A DNA stretch of 48,565 bases from Candidatus Avimonas caecicola. GTDB taxonomy: Bacteria; Bacillota; Clostridia; Oscillospirales; Acutalibacteraceae. The translations under genes were made by a program, and so were the position numbers. Location: assembly GCA_904419875.1 (NCBI GenBank), contig CAJFTG010000013.1:1-48565 (forward strand). Direction: 5' to 3'. Positions 7,800 through 16,320 of the stretch are shown here, in pieces. A model generated the notes under the pieces. That model was not told where the DNA came from, made no database searches, and saw only the letters and a list, made by a program, of their open reading frames with translations. The number at the start of each line of letters is the position of its first letter. Within the stretch, counting starts at the first letter, position 1.

Positions 7800-8662
7800 A
7801 GGCGCCGCATCCCCTGCAATTCTCTGGGTTAACCGCCGGGCTGGGCGTGAAACAGCGCATCACCGGCGATCCTCCGCCCTCAAAACGGCCGGATACCCCG
7901 CCGGACGGCAATCGGAGCACTGTGCCGCCGGGGATACCGCCATTGGGCGCCTTTTTTACAGAGACGACGGGGAGAGGCAGGCCGAAGGTCCTTCCGAAAG
8001 CCAGTGCAGGGGAACCACAGCAAACCGGCTGCTTTCCATCCGACGAACAAAAGCCTGCCGGGCCGGGCGGCCGCGCCCCGACACCGTCCGGCGTTTCCCT
8101 TTGGGCATGGGACGCACAGACCCGCATCCGCATAATCCGGTATCCTGTCACCCCAACCTTGTATCCGCCGCTTCCACATCCGCCGCCGGTGCGGCAAAAC
8201 AACGGCAATACCGCCCCGTCTCCGCCGGTCGGCGGGTCGGAAACGGCGGCCGGAAGTTCCGGGAGGACGCTGGTCAACCGCCCCGTCGCCCTTCCCCTGC
8301 AACGCCGTCGAAGCCCGGGCAATCCCTTGCTCTTTATCGGCTGGGTGATTGCCGGAAAACGCTTCCGGTCCGCGTTTTATTCGCCGCGGCCACACAAAAA
8401 CAAGACTTATTGTACACCACTTTCGTCAAGAAGGCAACGCCGGCCGGAAATTTCCCCTGCCGCACCCGGATACGGAAAACAGATCGCCGAACCGGGAAAC
8501 GTATCATTTTCCTTTTGGACGCATATAGATACAACGCGAGCCTTTGCCCGGCCCGGCCCCGCCTTGTATGCAGGGACTTGCCGCCGGGTTTGGCAAGAAA
8601 CCAGGCGGTCCCGCCGTCCTTTCCGCGGTGGGGACCGGAATCGGAAAGGATGGATTCGCCGT
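7800..8662. other. Gene-free stretch of about 860 bp
   Basis: No frame on either strand carries a recognisable domain or a good ribosome site. Long open frames exist on both strands but look like products of high GC. The only element I can point to is a possible minus-strand promoter, TTGCCT (8432-8437) and TACAAT (8409-8414) with a 17-bp spacer, facing the NIF3/rqcH pair about 640 bp away. Confidence 0.5.
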
Positions 8663-9802
8663 ATGAACCAGTCCCGTCAATCATCTTCCCAGAGCTCCCT
8701 GGAGGACCGCATCCGCCGGTACAGCGAGGAGCTGATGCGGACCTACCGCCGGCAAAATCCGGCCGCCGCACCGCCGCGCAACATCCCCGCGCCGATGCCC
8801 CGCGCCGTCGAAGAGGCTTCGCAGGGACCGTCCTCTCCGGCCGAGGAGCCGGTGAGGGGGGAAATCCCCTCCGCACCCCCGCCGGCCGCAGACATCCCGC
8901 CAGTTGAAAGAAAAGCCGTCCCGCCGCCGGCAGACGACGACGGCAGCTGCCGCCCCCATTACCCGCTGGACCCTACCCCCGCGGCAGGGTCTGCCGCTTC
9001 CTGCTCCTCGCCTGCCTGGTCCGGTCAGCCGGCAGCGGGAAGGGAACAGACCCATCCGGGGCCGGGGCTCACCCTGTTCCCCGACCCCGGCGCCTTTCCG
9101 GCGGAAACGGCCGAGACGACGGAAGCCGGTGAGGCAGCGGAACCGGAGGCGGAACCGGAGGAAGAATTCATTCCGCCTGCCGTCGTCAATCCTCCGGAGG
9201 ACGATGCGGTCGTCGCCTTCCCCGGGAAAGCCGAAGCAAGGGAGGTCTCCGCTGTCCCCGCTGTCCCCACCGTCCCCGCCACCGCCCCCTCCGGCGCGTC
9301 CCTGTCTTCCGACGAGGAGGCGTCGTCTGCCGGGGACAGCGGCCAAACCTCCTCTATTCCCGGGGAGGGAAACCCCTTGTCCGGGTATATTCCTCCTGCT
9401 CCCCCGGACACCGGTATCGCCCCGCTGAGGGTCTGGGTAACCACCGCGCGGCAGGCAATCCCGATTGAAGGGGCGCGGGTGGTCATCACCAAGGAAGGCG
9501 GCGGGGAAAACCAGCTGGTGAAGATCCTGACCACCAATCAAGACGGCAGCACCGCAACGGTTGACCTTCCCGCCGTCCCCGCCGAATACTCGCAGAAGCC
9601 CGGATACCCCCATCCGTATACCCTGTACACCATCGAGATCAGCAAACCGGGATATTTCACCATCCGAAACAACCATGTGCCGCTGTACGGCGGCATCACG
9701 ACGGTTCAGCCCGCCGATCTGATCCCTCTGCCCGAAGAGGAGGGGCTGCAGCGCCCGGAGGAGATCGTCATAGACGAGTCCGGCCCGGATAATCTCCAAT
9801 AG
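8663..9802 (+). CDS. Proline/glutamate-rich protein with a C-terminal carboxypeptidase-regulatory-like domain
   Basis: A 379-residue protein, first gene of a three-gene operon. Residues 1-30 form a short amphipathic region (SLEDRIRRYSEELMRTYRR). Residues about 35-250 are a low-complexity, disordered stretch rich in Pro, Ala and Glu. The C-terminal 110 residues, from LRVWVTTARQAIPIEGARVV, look like a transthyretin-like beta-sandwich of the carboxypeptidase regulatory type, with TTNQDGSTATVDLP as the typical turn. There is no signal peptide. ATG 8663 follows GGAAAGGA at 8643-8650. The frame runs open back to 7847 without support. The downstream genes encode SpoIID-like and peptidoglycan-binding proteins, so a structural role in the spore envelope or cortex assembly is a reasonable inference; no function is established. 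Confidence 0.75.
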   Translation: MNQSRQSSSQSSLEDRIRRYSEELMRTYRRQNPAAAPPRNIPAPMPRAVEEASQGPSSPAEEPVRGEIPSAPPPAADIPPVERKAVPPPADDDGSCRPHYPLDPTPAAGSAASCSSPAWSGQPAAGREQTHPGPGLTLFPDPGAFPAETAETTEAGEAAEPEAEPEEEFIPPAVVNPPEDDAVVAFPGKAEAREVSAVPAVPTVPATAPSGASLSSDEEASSAGDSGQTSSIPGEGNPLSGYIPPAPPDTGIAPLRVWVTTARQAIPIEGARVVITKEGGGENQLVKILTTNQDGSTATVDLPAVPAEYSQKPGYPHPYTLYTIEISKPGYFTIRNNHVPLYGGITTVQPADLIPLPEEEGLQRPEEIVIDESGPDNLQ

Positions 9803-9821
9803 CCAGGAATGGAGGATGCGT

Positions 9822-11222
9822 ATGATTGTAGAACCGTATATTCCGCGAAACATCACCGTACACCTGGGGCGTCCCGGTTCCAGCGCACAGAATGTCACCA
9901 CCACCTTTCTGGAATACATAAAAAACGTCGCCTCCAGCGAGATCTATCCCACCTGGCCGGAAAATGCCATCCGCGCCAACATCTACGCTCAGATTTCCTT
10001 TGCCCTGAACCGTTATTACACCGAATGGTACCGCAGCCAGGGCTACGACTATGACATCACCAACTCCACCGCCTACGATCAGTCCTATGTCCACGGACGG
10101 GACATCTTTGAAAATATCAACGACATTGTGGATGAAATTTTCAACAGCTACGTCCGGCGTCAGGGAAGCGTGGAGCCCTATTTCACCCAATACTGCAACG
10201 GCACCACCGTAACCTGCAACGGGCTGTCCCAGTGGGGCACGGTCACCCTGGCGGAGCAGGGGCTGACCCCCTATGAAATCCTGCAGTATTATTACGGAGA
10301 CGACATCGATATCGTCCGCAACGCCCCGGTACGCACCGGTACTCCCTCCTATCCGGGCACTCCGTTGCGCCTGGGAGACGCTGGAAATGATGTGCAGACG
10401 ATTCAGATACAGCTCAACAGAATAAGTAGAAATTACCCAAATATTCCAAAAATAAACACAACAGATGGTGTTTTCGATCAAAGCACCGAAAACGCTGTCC
10501 GGGTATTTCAGGAAACCTTCAATCTGCCGGCTGACGGGATTGTCGGCCAGAATACCTGGTACCGCATCGCCTACATCTTCACCGCAGTTAAGCGGCTGTC
10601 CGAACTGGACAGCGAAGGAATCTCCCTGAGCGAAGCCTCCCGGCAATATCCCGGACTCCTGCGGCCGGGGGATTCCGGCGTCAGCGTCCAGCTCCTGCAG
10701 TATTACCTGGCCGTAATCAGCGCCTACTATGACGCCGTCCCCCCCGTGCAGGTAAACGGCACCTTCGACCAGCAGACCACCGACGCCGTAATCGCCTTCC
10801 AGAAGACCTACGGCCTTACCCCGGACGGCCTGGTCGGGAGAAACACCTGGAACGACCTGGAGCGCGCCTACAACGGTATTCTGGAATCCGGCGTCTTTGA
10901 AGGCGGCGTCGCCCTGTACCCCGGAGAAATTTTGCAGCAGGGCTCCATGGGGGAATACGTGTCTTTGCTGCAGGAGTATCTGAACCTCATCGCGGGCACC
11001 TATCCCTCTATCCCTCAGGTTCCGGTCACCGGCCTGTTCGGGGCGCAGACCCGGGAGGCGGTCATGGCCTTCCAGCGGGAGTTCGGGCTGCCCGTTACCG
11101 GGAGGGTGAATATCATTACCTGGAACCGGATCGCCAGCCTGTATTCCGATCTTTCCGTAGGCCAGAACAAGCAGCCGGGACAGAACCCCGGCACCACCAT
11201 TACACCCGAAAACGGGCAGTAA
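9822..11222 (+). CDS. SpoIID-like protein with three peptidoglycan-binding domains
   Basis: A 466-residue protein. Residues about 10-170 resemble the SpoIID fold; WPENAIRANIYAQ at 45-57 corresponds to the family segment that holds the catalytic glutamate of the SpoIID lytic transglycosylase. Three PG_binding_1 modules follow, beginning near PLRLGDAGNDVQ (181), LLRPGDSGVSVQ (about 280) and LQQGSMGEYVS (about 375), each with the usual NGTFDQQTTDAVIAFQ-type repeat. No signal peptide is visible, although the substrate is outside the cytoplasm. Of two nearby ATG codons, 9822 is chosen because GGAGG at 9811-9815 lies six bases upstream, while ATG 9816 abuts that site. Gaps of 19 and 15 bp to its neighbours indicate an operon. 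A role in peptidoglycan remodelling during sporulation is likely. Confidence 0.85.
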   Translation: MIVEPYIPRNITVHLGRPGSSAQNVTTTFLEYIKNVASSEIYPTWPENAIRANIYAQISFALNRYYTEWYRSQGYDYDITNSTAYDQSYVHGRDIFENINDIVDEIFNSYVRRQGSVEPYFTQYCNGTTVTCNGLSQWGTVTLAEQGLTPYEILQYYYGDDIDIVRNAPVRTGTPSYPGTPLRLGDAGNDVQTIQIQLNRISRNYPNIPKINTTDGVFDQSTENAVRVFQETFNLPADGIVGQNTWYRIAYIFTAVKRLSELDSEGISLSEASRQYPGLLRPGDSGVSVQLLQYYLAVISAYYDAVPPVQVNGTFDQQTTDAVIAFQKTYGLTPDGLVGRNTWNDLERAYNGILESGVFEGGVALYPGEILQQGSMGEYVSLLQEYLNLIAGTYPSIPQVPVTGLFGAQTREAVMAFQREFGLPVTGRVNIITWNRIASLYSDLSVGQNKQPGQNPGTTITPENGQ

Positions 11223-11237
11223 GGAAAGGATGAGAGT

Positions 11238-11819
11238 ATGCCGGACAACACCCCTTCCTCCCAGAGCGGCCGCCTGTCGCCGGAGCAGCAGACCGCCTAT
11301 GTGCGGGAATTCCAGGCCGCCCTGCGCGAGCTGTCCAAATACAACCTGTTAATCCCACGGATCTCGGTAGACGGAATTTACGGCCCTGAAACCGTCGCCG
11401 CAGTCGCCGCCTTCCAGCGGGCGCACGGCCTTTCTGCCACCGGCCAGGTGGATCCGGACACCTGGAATCTGCTCTTTTATGAGTACAACCGCATTACAAA
11501 CCTCCAGGCGCCGGCCAATTTCATTGCGCCCTTCCCTTCGCCAGACACGGTCATCAGCCTGGGCGATCAGGGGAGCGTCGTCGCCATTATCGAGGTCATG
11601 CTCAGTGAAATCGGGCGGTATTTCCATAACATGGGAAGCCCGGAGGTGGACTGGGAATTTACCGAAACCGACGCGCAGGCGGTGCGGATGGTACAGGCAA
11701 CGGCCGGTCTGGAAGAAACCGGCGGCGTAGACAAGGACACCTGGAACACCCTGGTGGAAACCTACAATCATGTCAACCGTCCCCTGTACGACCCCGACCA
11801 GACCCCCAACCTTCCCTGA
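11238..11819 (+). CDS. Protein with two peptidoglycan-binding domains
   Basis: A 193-residue protein, last of the operon. The first PG_binding_1 module covers about residues 20-85 ([17 protein letters not shown]), and a second, more divergent one covers about 105-180 ([18 protein letters not shown] and [17 protein letters not shown]). No catalytic domain or signal sequence is present. It resembles the binding half of the preceding gene and probably arose by duplication. It may dock the SpoIID-like enzyme or other partners on peptidoglycan. AAGGA lies seven to eight bases before ATG 11238. A hairpin terminator follows. Confidence 0.82.
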   Translation: MPDNTPSSQSGRLSPEQQTAYVREFQAALRELSKYNLLIPRISVDGIYGPETVAAVAAFQRAHGLSATGQVDPDTWNLLFYEYNRITNLQAPANFIAPFPSPDTVISLGDQGSVVAIIEVMLSEIGRYFHNMGSPEVDWEFTETDAQAVRMVQATAGLEETGGVDKDTWNTLVETYNHVNRPLYDPDQTPNLP

Positions 11820-11849
11820 GCGGCCGGGGCGGACTGCCTATTACAAAAG

Positions 11850-11894
11850 AAAGCGCCCCGTGGGAACAGCGGATGCCGTTCTCCGGGGCGTTTT
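11850..11894 (+). terminator. Operon terminator
   Basis: CGCCCCG (11854-11860) pairs with CGGGGCG (11884-11890), with additional inner pairing AAC/GTT, followed by TTTTC. It closes the three-gene peptidoglycan-binding operon. Confidence 0.65.
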
Positions 11895-11987
11895 CATTTG
11901 GCATCCCGGGCATTTCGACGCCGGCGAAACCAAAGCGCTCCTCAGTCCCGGCGCCGGCCGCCTTTTCACTCAAAACCCGCCGGCTTG

Positions 11988-12017
11988 TCATATTCTCCCC
12001 CTTTCCACCCATAGAAT
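11988..12017 (+). promoter_or_regulatory. Candidate sigma-E promoter of the spoVB-like gene
   Basis: TCATATTCT at 11988-11996 and CATAGAAT at 12010-12017 resemble the sporulation sigma-E -35 (ATATT) and -10 (CATACAAT) elements at close to the usual spacing. The site lies 50 bp before the TTG start of a spoVB-like gene, and B. subtilis spoVB is sigma-E dependent. No convincing sigma-A promoter is seen here. Confidence 0.45.
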
Positions 12018-12066
12018 GGCTATGGGACATGATTAAACGGCATTGCCAAGGGGGGATCAGGCGGCC

Positions 12067-13599
12067 TTGAAACGGTTCACCTTTTTGAAAAACGCCTTTA
12101 TTCTGACAATCACCTCCCTGATTCTGCGGACGATCGGGATTTTCTTCCGGGTATACCTATCCAATAAAATCGGCGCCGAGGGAATGGGTCTGTATCAGCT
12201 GATTGTTTCCATCTATGTGCTGGCCTCCACCTTTGCCACTTCCGGCATATCCACCGGCGTCACCCGCCTGATCGCGGAGGAGGCGGGCCGCGGCACGCGC
12301 CGCTCCATCCGCCGTATCCTGCGGCGGGCCGTTTTCGTCAGCCTGCTCATCGGCCTGGCTTCCGCCGCCGCCATGCTGTTCGGCGCGCAGCTGATCAGCG
12401 AGTACTGGCTGCGCGACATGCGGGCGGTTCCGTCGCTGAAAATCCTGTCGATCGGCCTCCCCTTCATGGGGGTGACCTCCTGCCTGCGGGGCTATTTCAT
12501 TGCCCGCAGGAAAGCTTCCAGTACTTCCTATGCCCAGATGTTCGAGCAGCTGGTGCGCATCGGGGTTATCCTCCTGATTATCGACCGCTTTGCCGCCTTT
12601 GGGATGAGCGCCGCCTGCGCGGCGGTAATGATCGGCGACATCCTGGCGGAAATCGGCTCCTGCCTCTTTCTCGGGCTCGGTTACCTGCGGGACCGCCGCC
12701 GCCTGCCTGCCCGGGGAAACCCGCCGGCACGCAAAAAGGGCATCCTGCGGGAGCTGCTCGGCATCGCCGTGCCGATCACGGCGGGACGGTATCTCAATTC
12801 CGCCCTGCGCACCGTGGAAAACCTGCTGGTGCCCAACTGCCTGACCAAATACTCCGGGTCCAAGGAGCAGGCTCTTTCCGAATTCGGTATGCTCAAGGGA
12901 ATGGCCATGCCGATCCTTTTCTTCCCCTCCTCCTTCCTCTCCGCCTTTTCCACCCTGCTCATCCCGGAGATCTCCGAGGCCGCCGCCATGAACCGGACCA
13001 GGAAGGTGGAACAGGCCATCCAGACCTCGCTGCGGGTAGCGCTGCTGCTCGCCATCCCGATCAGCGGCGTCTTTGCCCTTTTCGCCAAGCCGCTCGGTTT
13101 GCTGATCTACGGCAGCGAAGAGGTGGGCTTCCTGATCGGCGTGCTGGCGCCGATCATGCCCTTCATGTACCTGGAAAGCGTGGTGGACGGCCTGCTGAAA
13201 GGGCTGGATCAGCAGGTCAGTTCCCTGAAATACAGCGTGCTGGATTCGGTGCTCCGCATCACCGCCATCTTTTTCCTGGTTCCCCTGCGGGGAATGCAGG
13301 GCTTCCTGTTTGTGATGATTGTCAGCAATATCCTGACCGCGCTGCTGAATATCCGCCGGCTGCTGGTGGTCACCGGCGTGCGGATGCGTTGGGGGCAGTG
13401 GATTCTCAAACCGCTGCTGGCGATGACCGCCGGCGGCGTCGCAGCCCTCGGGCTGCAGGCCCTGCTCAACCAGGCCGCGCTGCCGCTGCTGGCGGTTATC
13501 CTCCCGGCGGCCGCGGCCGGCATACTGCTGTATGGACTGCTGCTGTTCCTCTTCGGCTGCATCTCGCGGGAGGATTTTGCCTGGCTGCGCCGCCGCTGA
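12067..13599 (+). CDS. spoVB: Stage V sporulation protein B-like polysaccharide/lipid flippase (MVF/MurJ-like)
   Basis: A 510-residue polytopic membrane protein of the SpoVB/polysaccharide-biosynthesis branch of the MOP superfamily. The N-terminus NAFILTITSLILRTIGIFF plus YLSNKIGAEGMGLYQL is characteristic of SpoVB. About 12-14 hydrophobic helices are seen, and the segment VPITAGRYLNSALRTVENLL lies mid-protein. SpoVB-type proteins are thought to flip lipid-linked peptidoglycan precursors for the spore cortex. The start is probably TTG at 12067: GGGGGG lies at 12050-12055, and the family normally starts K-R/K-x-x-F at this point; an earlier in-frame TTG at 12043 lies upstream of the ribosome site. 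The gene symbol is by family resemblance. Confidence 0.85.
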   Translation: MKRFTFLKNAFILTITSLILRTIGIFFRVYLSNKIGAEGMGLYQLIVSIYVLASTFATSGISTGVTRLIAEEAGRGTRRSIRRILRRAVFVSLLIGLASAAAMLFGAQLISEYWLRDMRAVPSLKILSIGLPFMGVTSCLRGYFIARRKASSTSYAQMFEQLVRIGVILLIIDRFAAFGMSAACAAVMIGDILAEIGSCLFLGLGYLRDRRRLPARGNPPARKKGILRELLGIAVPITAGRYLNSALRTVENLLVPNCLTKYSGSKEQALSEFGMLKGMAMPILFFPSSFLSAFSTLLIPEISEAAAMNRTRKVEQAIQTSLRVALLLAIPISGVFALFAKPLGLLIYGSEEVGFLIGVLAPIMPFMYLESVVDGLLKGLDQQVSSLKYSVLDSVLRITAIFFLVPLRGMQGFLFVMIVSNILTALLNIRRLLVVTGVRMRWGQWILKPLLAMTAGGVAALGLQALLNQAALPLLAVILPAAAAGILLYGLLLFLFGCISREDFAWLRRR

Positions 13600-14008
13600 C
13601 AGCCGCATGCAGGAACGCCGCGAACCCCGCCGTCTGCCGGGAAAAACGCCGACGGCCGCGGCTGCCCGTCTAACGGCTTATCCAAAAAGCCGGCTTGCAA
13701 CAAAATAAGGCGCATCGGGCCGCCGTTTGAAAGAACCGGGAGAGGCAGCTCCCGCCGCCTTCCGCGCGAAGCGTTACGCTTTAACAAACCTTATCGGGGG
13801 AGGAGGGGGGAGGAGAGAAGACGAAACCTTCCGGGGAACGGTTCCGCCTATCCTCGTCCTATCCTCGCCGCGGACCTTTCCACAGGGACACATGGGTACA
13901 GGCCCTTCGCTGCTTGCCCGTGTATTTTTCGACTGACTGTTTCAGGGGCGAACGCGAATGCGTTCGCCCCTGAAATTAAGGGAAATATCGCTTCTCCGCC
14001 GACCGTTT
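13600..14008. other. Non-coding spacer with a 16-bp perfect hairpin
   Basis: The spacer separates two convergent genes. TTTCAGGGGCGAACGC (13940-13955) pairs perfectly with 13960-13975 around GAAT and may serve as a terminator for the alpha-galactosidase gene reading from the right, though it lacks a T-run. I see nothing else. Confidence 0.55.
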
Positions 14009-15145
14009 TCAGCGGTCCACAATGCGGGCGCGGAACAGCCGGCAGCCGTGCGCCGGAACAGCCAGCAGCTCCACATCATCCCGGACCGTGGATTCCTCCC
14101 CGGTCCACAGGTCGCGCAGAACCAGGGTCTTCCCGCACGAACGGTTAAGTCCGAGGCTCGCCAAAGGGAGGCTCAGGCTGCACCATGCCCCTGCTTCCTG
14201 ATCCTCCATATTGAATGCGCCGATGGCGATATCGCCGTTATCCAGAAGTTTGGCCCAGATCGCGGAGGAATCGCTTCGCCGGCTGACCAGGAAGGGCTGG
14301 CGGCAGGCCGGATCCTGATTGATCGCGATGACCTCCCGGTTCAGCAGCGTCCGGCGGGTCGCATCGGACATGTCCCGTACGTCGCAGCCGACAAACAGCG
14401 GGGAGTTCCGCAGCGCCCAGATGCTGAAATGGACGCGGTATTCCTCCTCCGTACAGCCGGTGAAGCCGACATTGCCTTTACCGCCCATCCCGACGACCAG
14501 CATATCCATATCGTTGAAGCAGTTGATCCCGCCGTAAGGCTGCAGGGAAAGCTGCAGGTCCGACAGGCGCCGGATCGATTCCCAGCCGTCGTTGATATCG
14601 CCGGTGGAACGCCAGGAATGCGCGCCTGTACAGCCGATCCACTCCGCCGTCTGGTCCGCGCCCCAGCTGCAGGCGTTGAACAGGATATCCCTCCCGCTGT
14701 TGGCCAGCGCGAGCCCCATCCGGGTATACAGCAGGCGGCCGTTTTCATAGTCGGGTTTGTAGCAGTAATCGTATTTCAGGAAGTCCACCCCCCATTCGGC
14801 AAAGGTGGCGGCGTCGATAAACTCATGCTCAAAGCTGCCCGGATAGCCCGCGCAGGTCAACGTTCCGGCGCAGGAATACATGCCGAACTTCAGGCCGCGG
14901 CTGTGGACGTAATCGCTGACCGCCTTCATGCCGTGCGGGAATTTTTCCGGGTCGGGCTCCAGACGGCCTTCGCTGTCCCGCTGCTTTTTGGACCAGCAGT
15001 CGTCAATAACCAGATACTGATAGCCCGCGTCCCGCAGGCCGCTCTCGGCCATCGCGTCGGCGGTTTCAAAAATCAACTTTTCCGAGATATTTTCCCCAAA
15101 GGTGTTCCAGGTGTTCCAGCCCATCGGCGGTGTGCGCTGTACCAT
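14009..15145 (-). CDS. Alpha-galactosidase, glycoside hydrolase family 27
   Basis: A 378-residue GH27 enzyme that releases terminal alpha-galactose from raffinose-type sugars, galactomannan or glycolipids. The N-terminus PPMGWNTWNTF is diagnostic. The nucleophile is D126 (FLKYDYC) and the acid/base is D183 (RSTGDI). The CxW-type substrate-binding residues and the C-terminal beta-sandwich are present, so it is full length. No signal peptide is seen, so it acts on imported oligosaccharides in the cytoplasm. ATG 15145 is chosen because GAGAGGA at 15160-15154 precedes it and the family starts just before the GWNTW motif; the frame opens earlier at 15220. It is divergent from an AraC-type regulator at 15456, its probable activator. 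Confidence 0.9.
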   Translation of the reverse strand: MVQRTPPMGWNTWNTFGENISEKLIFETADAMAESGLRDAGYQYLVIDDCWSKKQRDSEGRLEPDPEKFPHGMKAVSDYVHSRGLKFGMYSCAGTLTCAGYPGSFEHEFIDAATFAEWGVDFLKYDYCYKPDYENGRLLYTRMGLALANSGRDILFNACSWGADQTAEWIGCTGAHSWRSTGDINDGWESIRRLSDLQLSLQPYGGINCFNDMDMLVVGMGGKGNVGFTGCTEEEYRVHFSIWALRNSPLFVGCDVRDMSDATRRTLLNREVIAINQDPACRQPFLVSRRSDSSAIWAKLLDNGDIAIGAFNMEDQEAGAWCSLSLPLASLGLNRSCGKTLVLRDLWTGEESTVRDDVELLAVPAHGCRLFRARIVDR

Positions 15146-15169
15146 ACGCTCCATCCTCTCTTTTTTGTG

Positions 15170-15199
15170 TTGTACGCGGCTTCCTTCGTGTGATATAAT
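15170..15199 (+). promoter_or_regulatory. Sigma-A promoter toward the AraC regulator
   Basis: TTGTAC at 15170-15175, an 18-bp spacer and a perfect TATAAT at 15194-15199. Transcription would start near 15206, giving a 250-base leader before GTG 15456. It overlaps the 5' leader of the divergent alpha-galactosidase gene. Confidence 0.55.
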
Positions 15200-15213
15200 G
15201 CCGTTGAAAAGCC

Positions 15214-15241
15214 TGCGCATTTCCGCCGGCGGAAATGCGCA
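15214..15241. promoter_or_regulatory. 28-bp perfect palindrome, candidate operator
   Basis: The half-site TGCGCATTTCCGCC (15214-15227) is mirrored without mismatch or loop at 15228-15241. It lies just after the predicted start site of the AraC transcript and about 70 bp before the alpha-galactosidase start, where a dimeric regulator could control both. It could also fold as a leader hairpin. Confidence 0.6.
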
Positions 15242-15340
15242 TTCCTCTGCCCGCGGCCCCTTCGGACATCCCTATCCTACCATGCTCCTCCGGAAATAAA
15301 AAGGGCATAATGTGAGGTTTTATCGGCATGATGTAGGGGT

Positions 15341-15420
15341 TTCTCCTTTTTCTTCCTTTTTCCCTGTCCTCCCCTTGTTCTCCTCTGTCCCCCTTGTTTC
15401 CCCCTGTCCCTTCCTTTCGG
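15341..15420. repeat. Polypyrimidine tract with roughly 10-bp period
   Basis: Units such as TTCTCCTTTT, TCTTCCTTTT, TCCCTGTCCT, CCCCTTGTTC, TCCTCTGTCC and CCCCTGTCCC follow one another; CTGT/TTGT recurs at 15364, 15375, 15385, 15394 and 15404. It lies in the AraC 5' leader and resembles the tract at 3061-3140. Confidence 0.5.
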
Positions 15421-15455
15421 AAATTCTGCCGACCGCATAAAGGAGAGCCGTATTC

Positions 15456-16244
15456 GTGGATATTCTTTTGGTGAATCCTCATTGGAATGATATCAACCCA
15501 CTCATCTGCGGGACGGAGCAGTGTGCGCCCGGCCATCTGTGGGGGCCCGGTTCCCGCTCGCTGTGGCTGCTGCATTATGTGGTGTCCGGACTGGGCCGCT
15601 TTGAGACAGGCGGCCGCAGCTATTCCGTGCACGCCGGGCAGGTTTTCGTCATCCGCCCGGAGGAAACCGCCTTTTATCAGGCGGACCGGAACGCGCCCTG
15701 GGAATACATCTGGATTGGCTTTGACTGCGGGATAGAGCCTCCCACGGCGCTGCGGCAGGACGTGATCGACGAGCCGAAATGCGGCCCGATCTTTGCCGCC
15801 GCTCTGCGCTGCGGCGAACGGGGAAGCGGGCAGGAAGCCTTTTTGTGCCAGAAGCTGTGGGAGCTGTTCGTGCTGCTGGCGGAGCCCTCCCCCGCCGCCC
15901 GCCTGCGCAGCGGGGATTACGTGGAAAGGGCGAAAACCTACCTGGAAGCGGCTTATATGCGGCCGGTTTCGGTGGCCGCGCTGGCGCGGCAGATGAATCT
16001 GGATCGCAGCTATTTCAGCAGCCTGTTTCGCCAGCAGACCGGTTTGTCCCCCCAGCAGTACCTGCTCCGTCTGCGGATGAGCCGGGGGGCGGAGCTGCTG
16101 GCGGACGGCCTGTCCCCGGCAGAGGCCGCCCTTTCCGTCGGTTATCCGGACGCCGCCGCTTTTGCCCGGATGTTCCGGCGGTCATACGGCCTGTCCCCCG
16201 CCGCCTACCAAAAACAGCAGAGAAAAGCCGGGGCGGAGGAGTAG
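15456..16244 (+). CDS. AraC-family transcriptional regulator
   Basis: A 262-residue regulator. Residues about 15-95 form a cupin-type sugar-sensing domain (SLWLLHYVVSGLGRFETGG, VHAGQVFVIRPEE). Residues about 155-255 form the two helix-turn-helix motifs of the AraC DNA-binding domain: VSVAALARQMNLDRSYFSSL, then LSPAEAALSVGYPDAAAFAR followed by MFRRSYGLSPAAYQ. GTG 15456 has AAGGAG at 15440-15445 upstream. Divergent arrangement with a GH27 alpha-galactosidase suggests that it activates that gene in response to a galactoside. Its stop codon lies inside the terminator hairpin. Confidence 0.9.
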   Translation: MDILLVNPHWNDINPLICGTEQCAPGHLWGPGSRSLWLLHYVVSGLGRFETGGRSYSVHAGQVFVIRPEETAFYQADRNAPWEYIWIGFDCGIEPPTALRQDVIDEPKCGPIFAAALRCGERGSGQEAFLCQKLWELFVLLAEPSPAARLRSGDYVERAKTYLEAAYMRPVSVAALARQMNLDRSYFSSLFRQQTGLSPQQYLLRLRMSRGAELLADGLSPAEAALSVGYPDAAAFARMFRRSYGLSPAAYQKQQRKAGAEE

Positions 16245-16264
16245 CCACCTCTGCCCCGGCTTTA
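16224..16264 (+). terminator. Terminator overlapping the AraC stop codon
   Basis: AAAGCCGGGGC (16224-16234) pairs with GCCCCGGCTTT (16253-16263), and the stop codon lies in the loop-proximal part. A second small GGGACCG/CGGTCCC hairpin at 16293-16311 may end the convergent minus-strand gene. Confidence 0.65.
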
Positions 16265-16320
16265 CCATATTTCCAACCGTTCCGCTGTTCGCGGGACCGT
16301 GGCCCGGTCCCGGCCTCCGG

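Noticed and set aside
8681-9919. Minus-strand open frame of 412 codons rich in Arg and Gly
   Set aside because: Shadow of the Pro-rich protein on the plus strand; the repetitive composition mirrors the disordered region.
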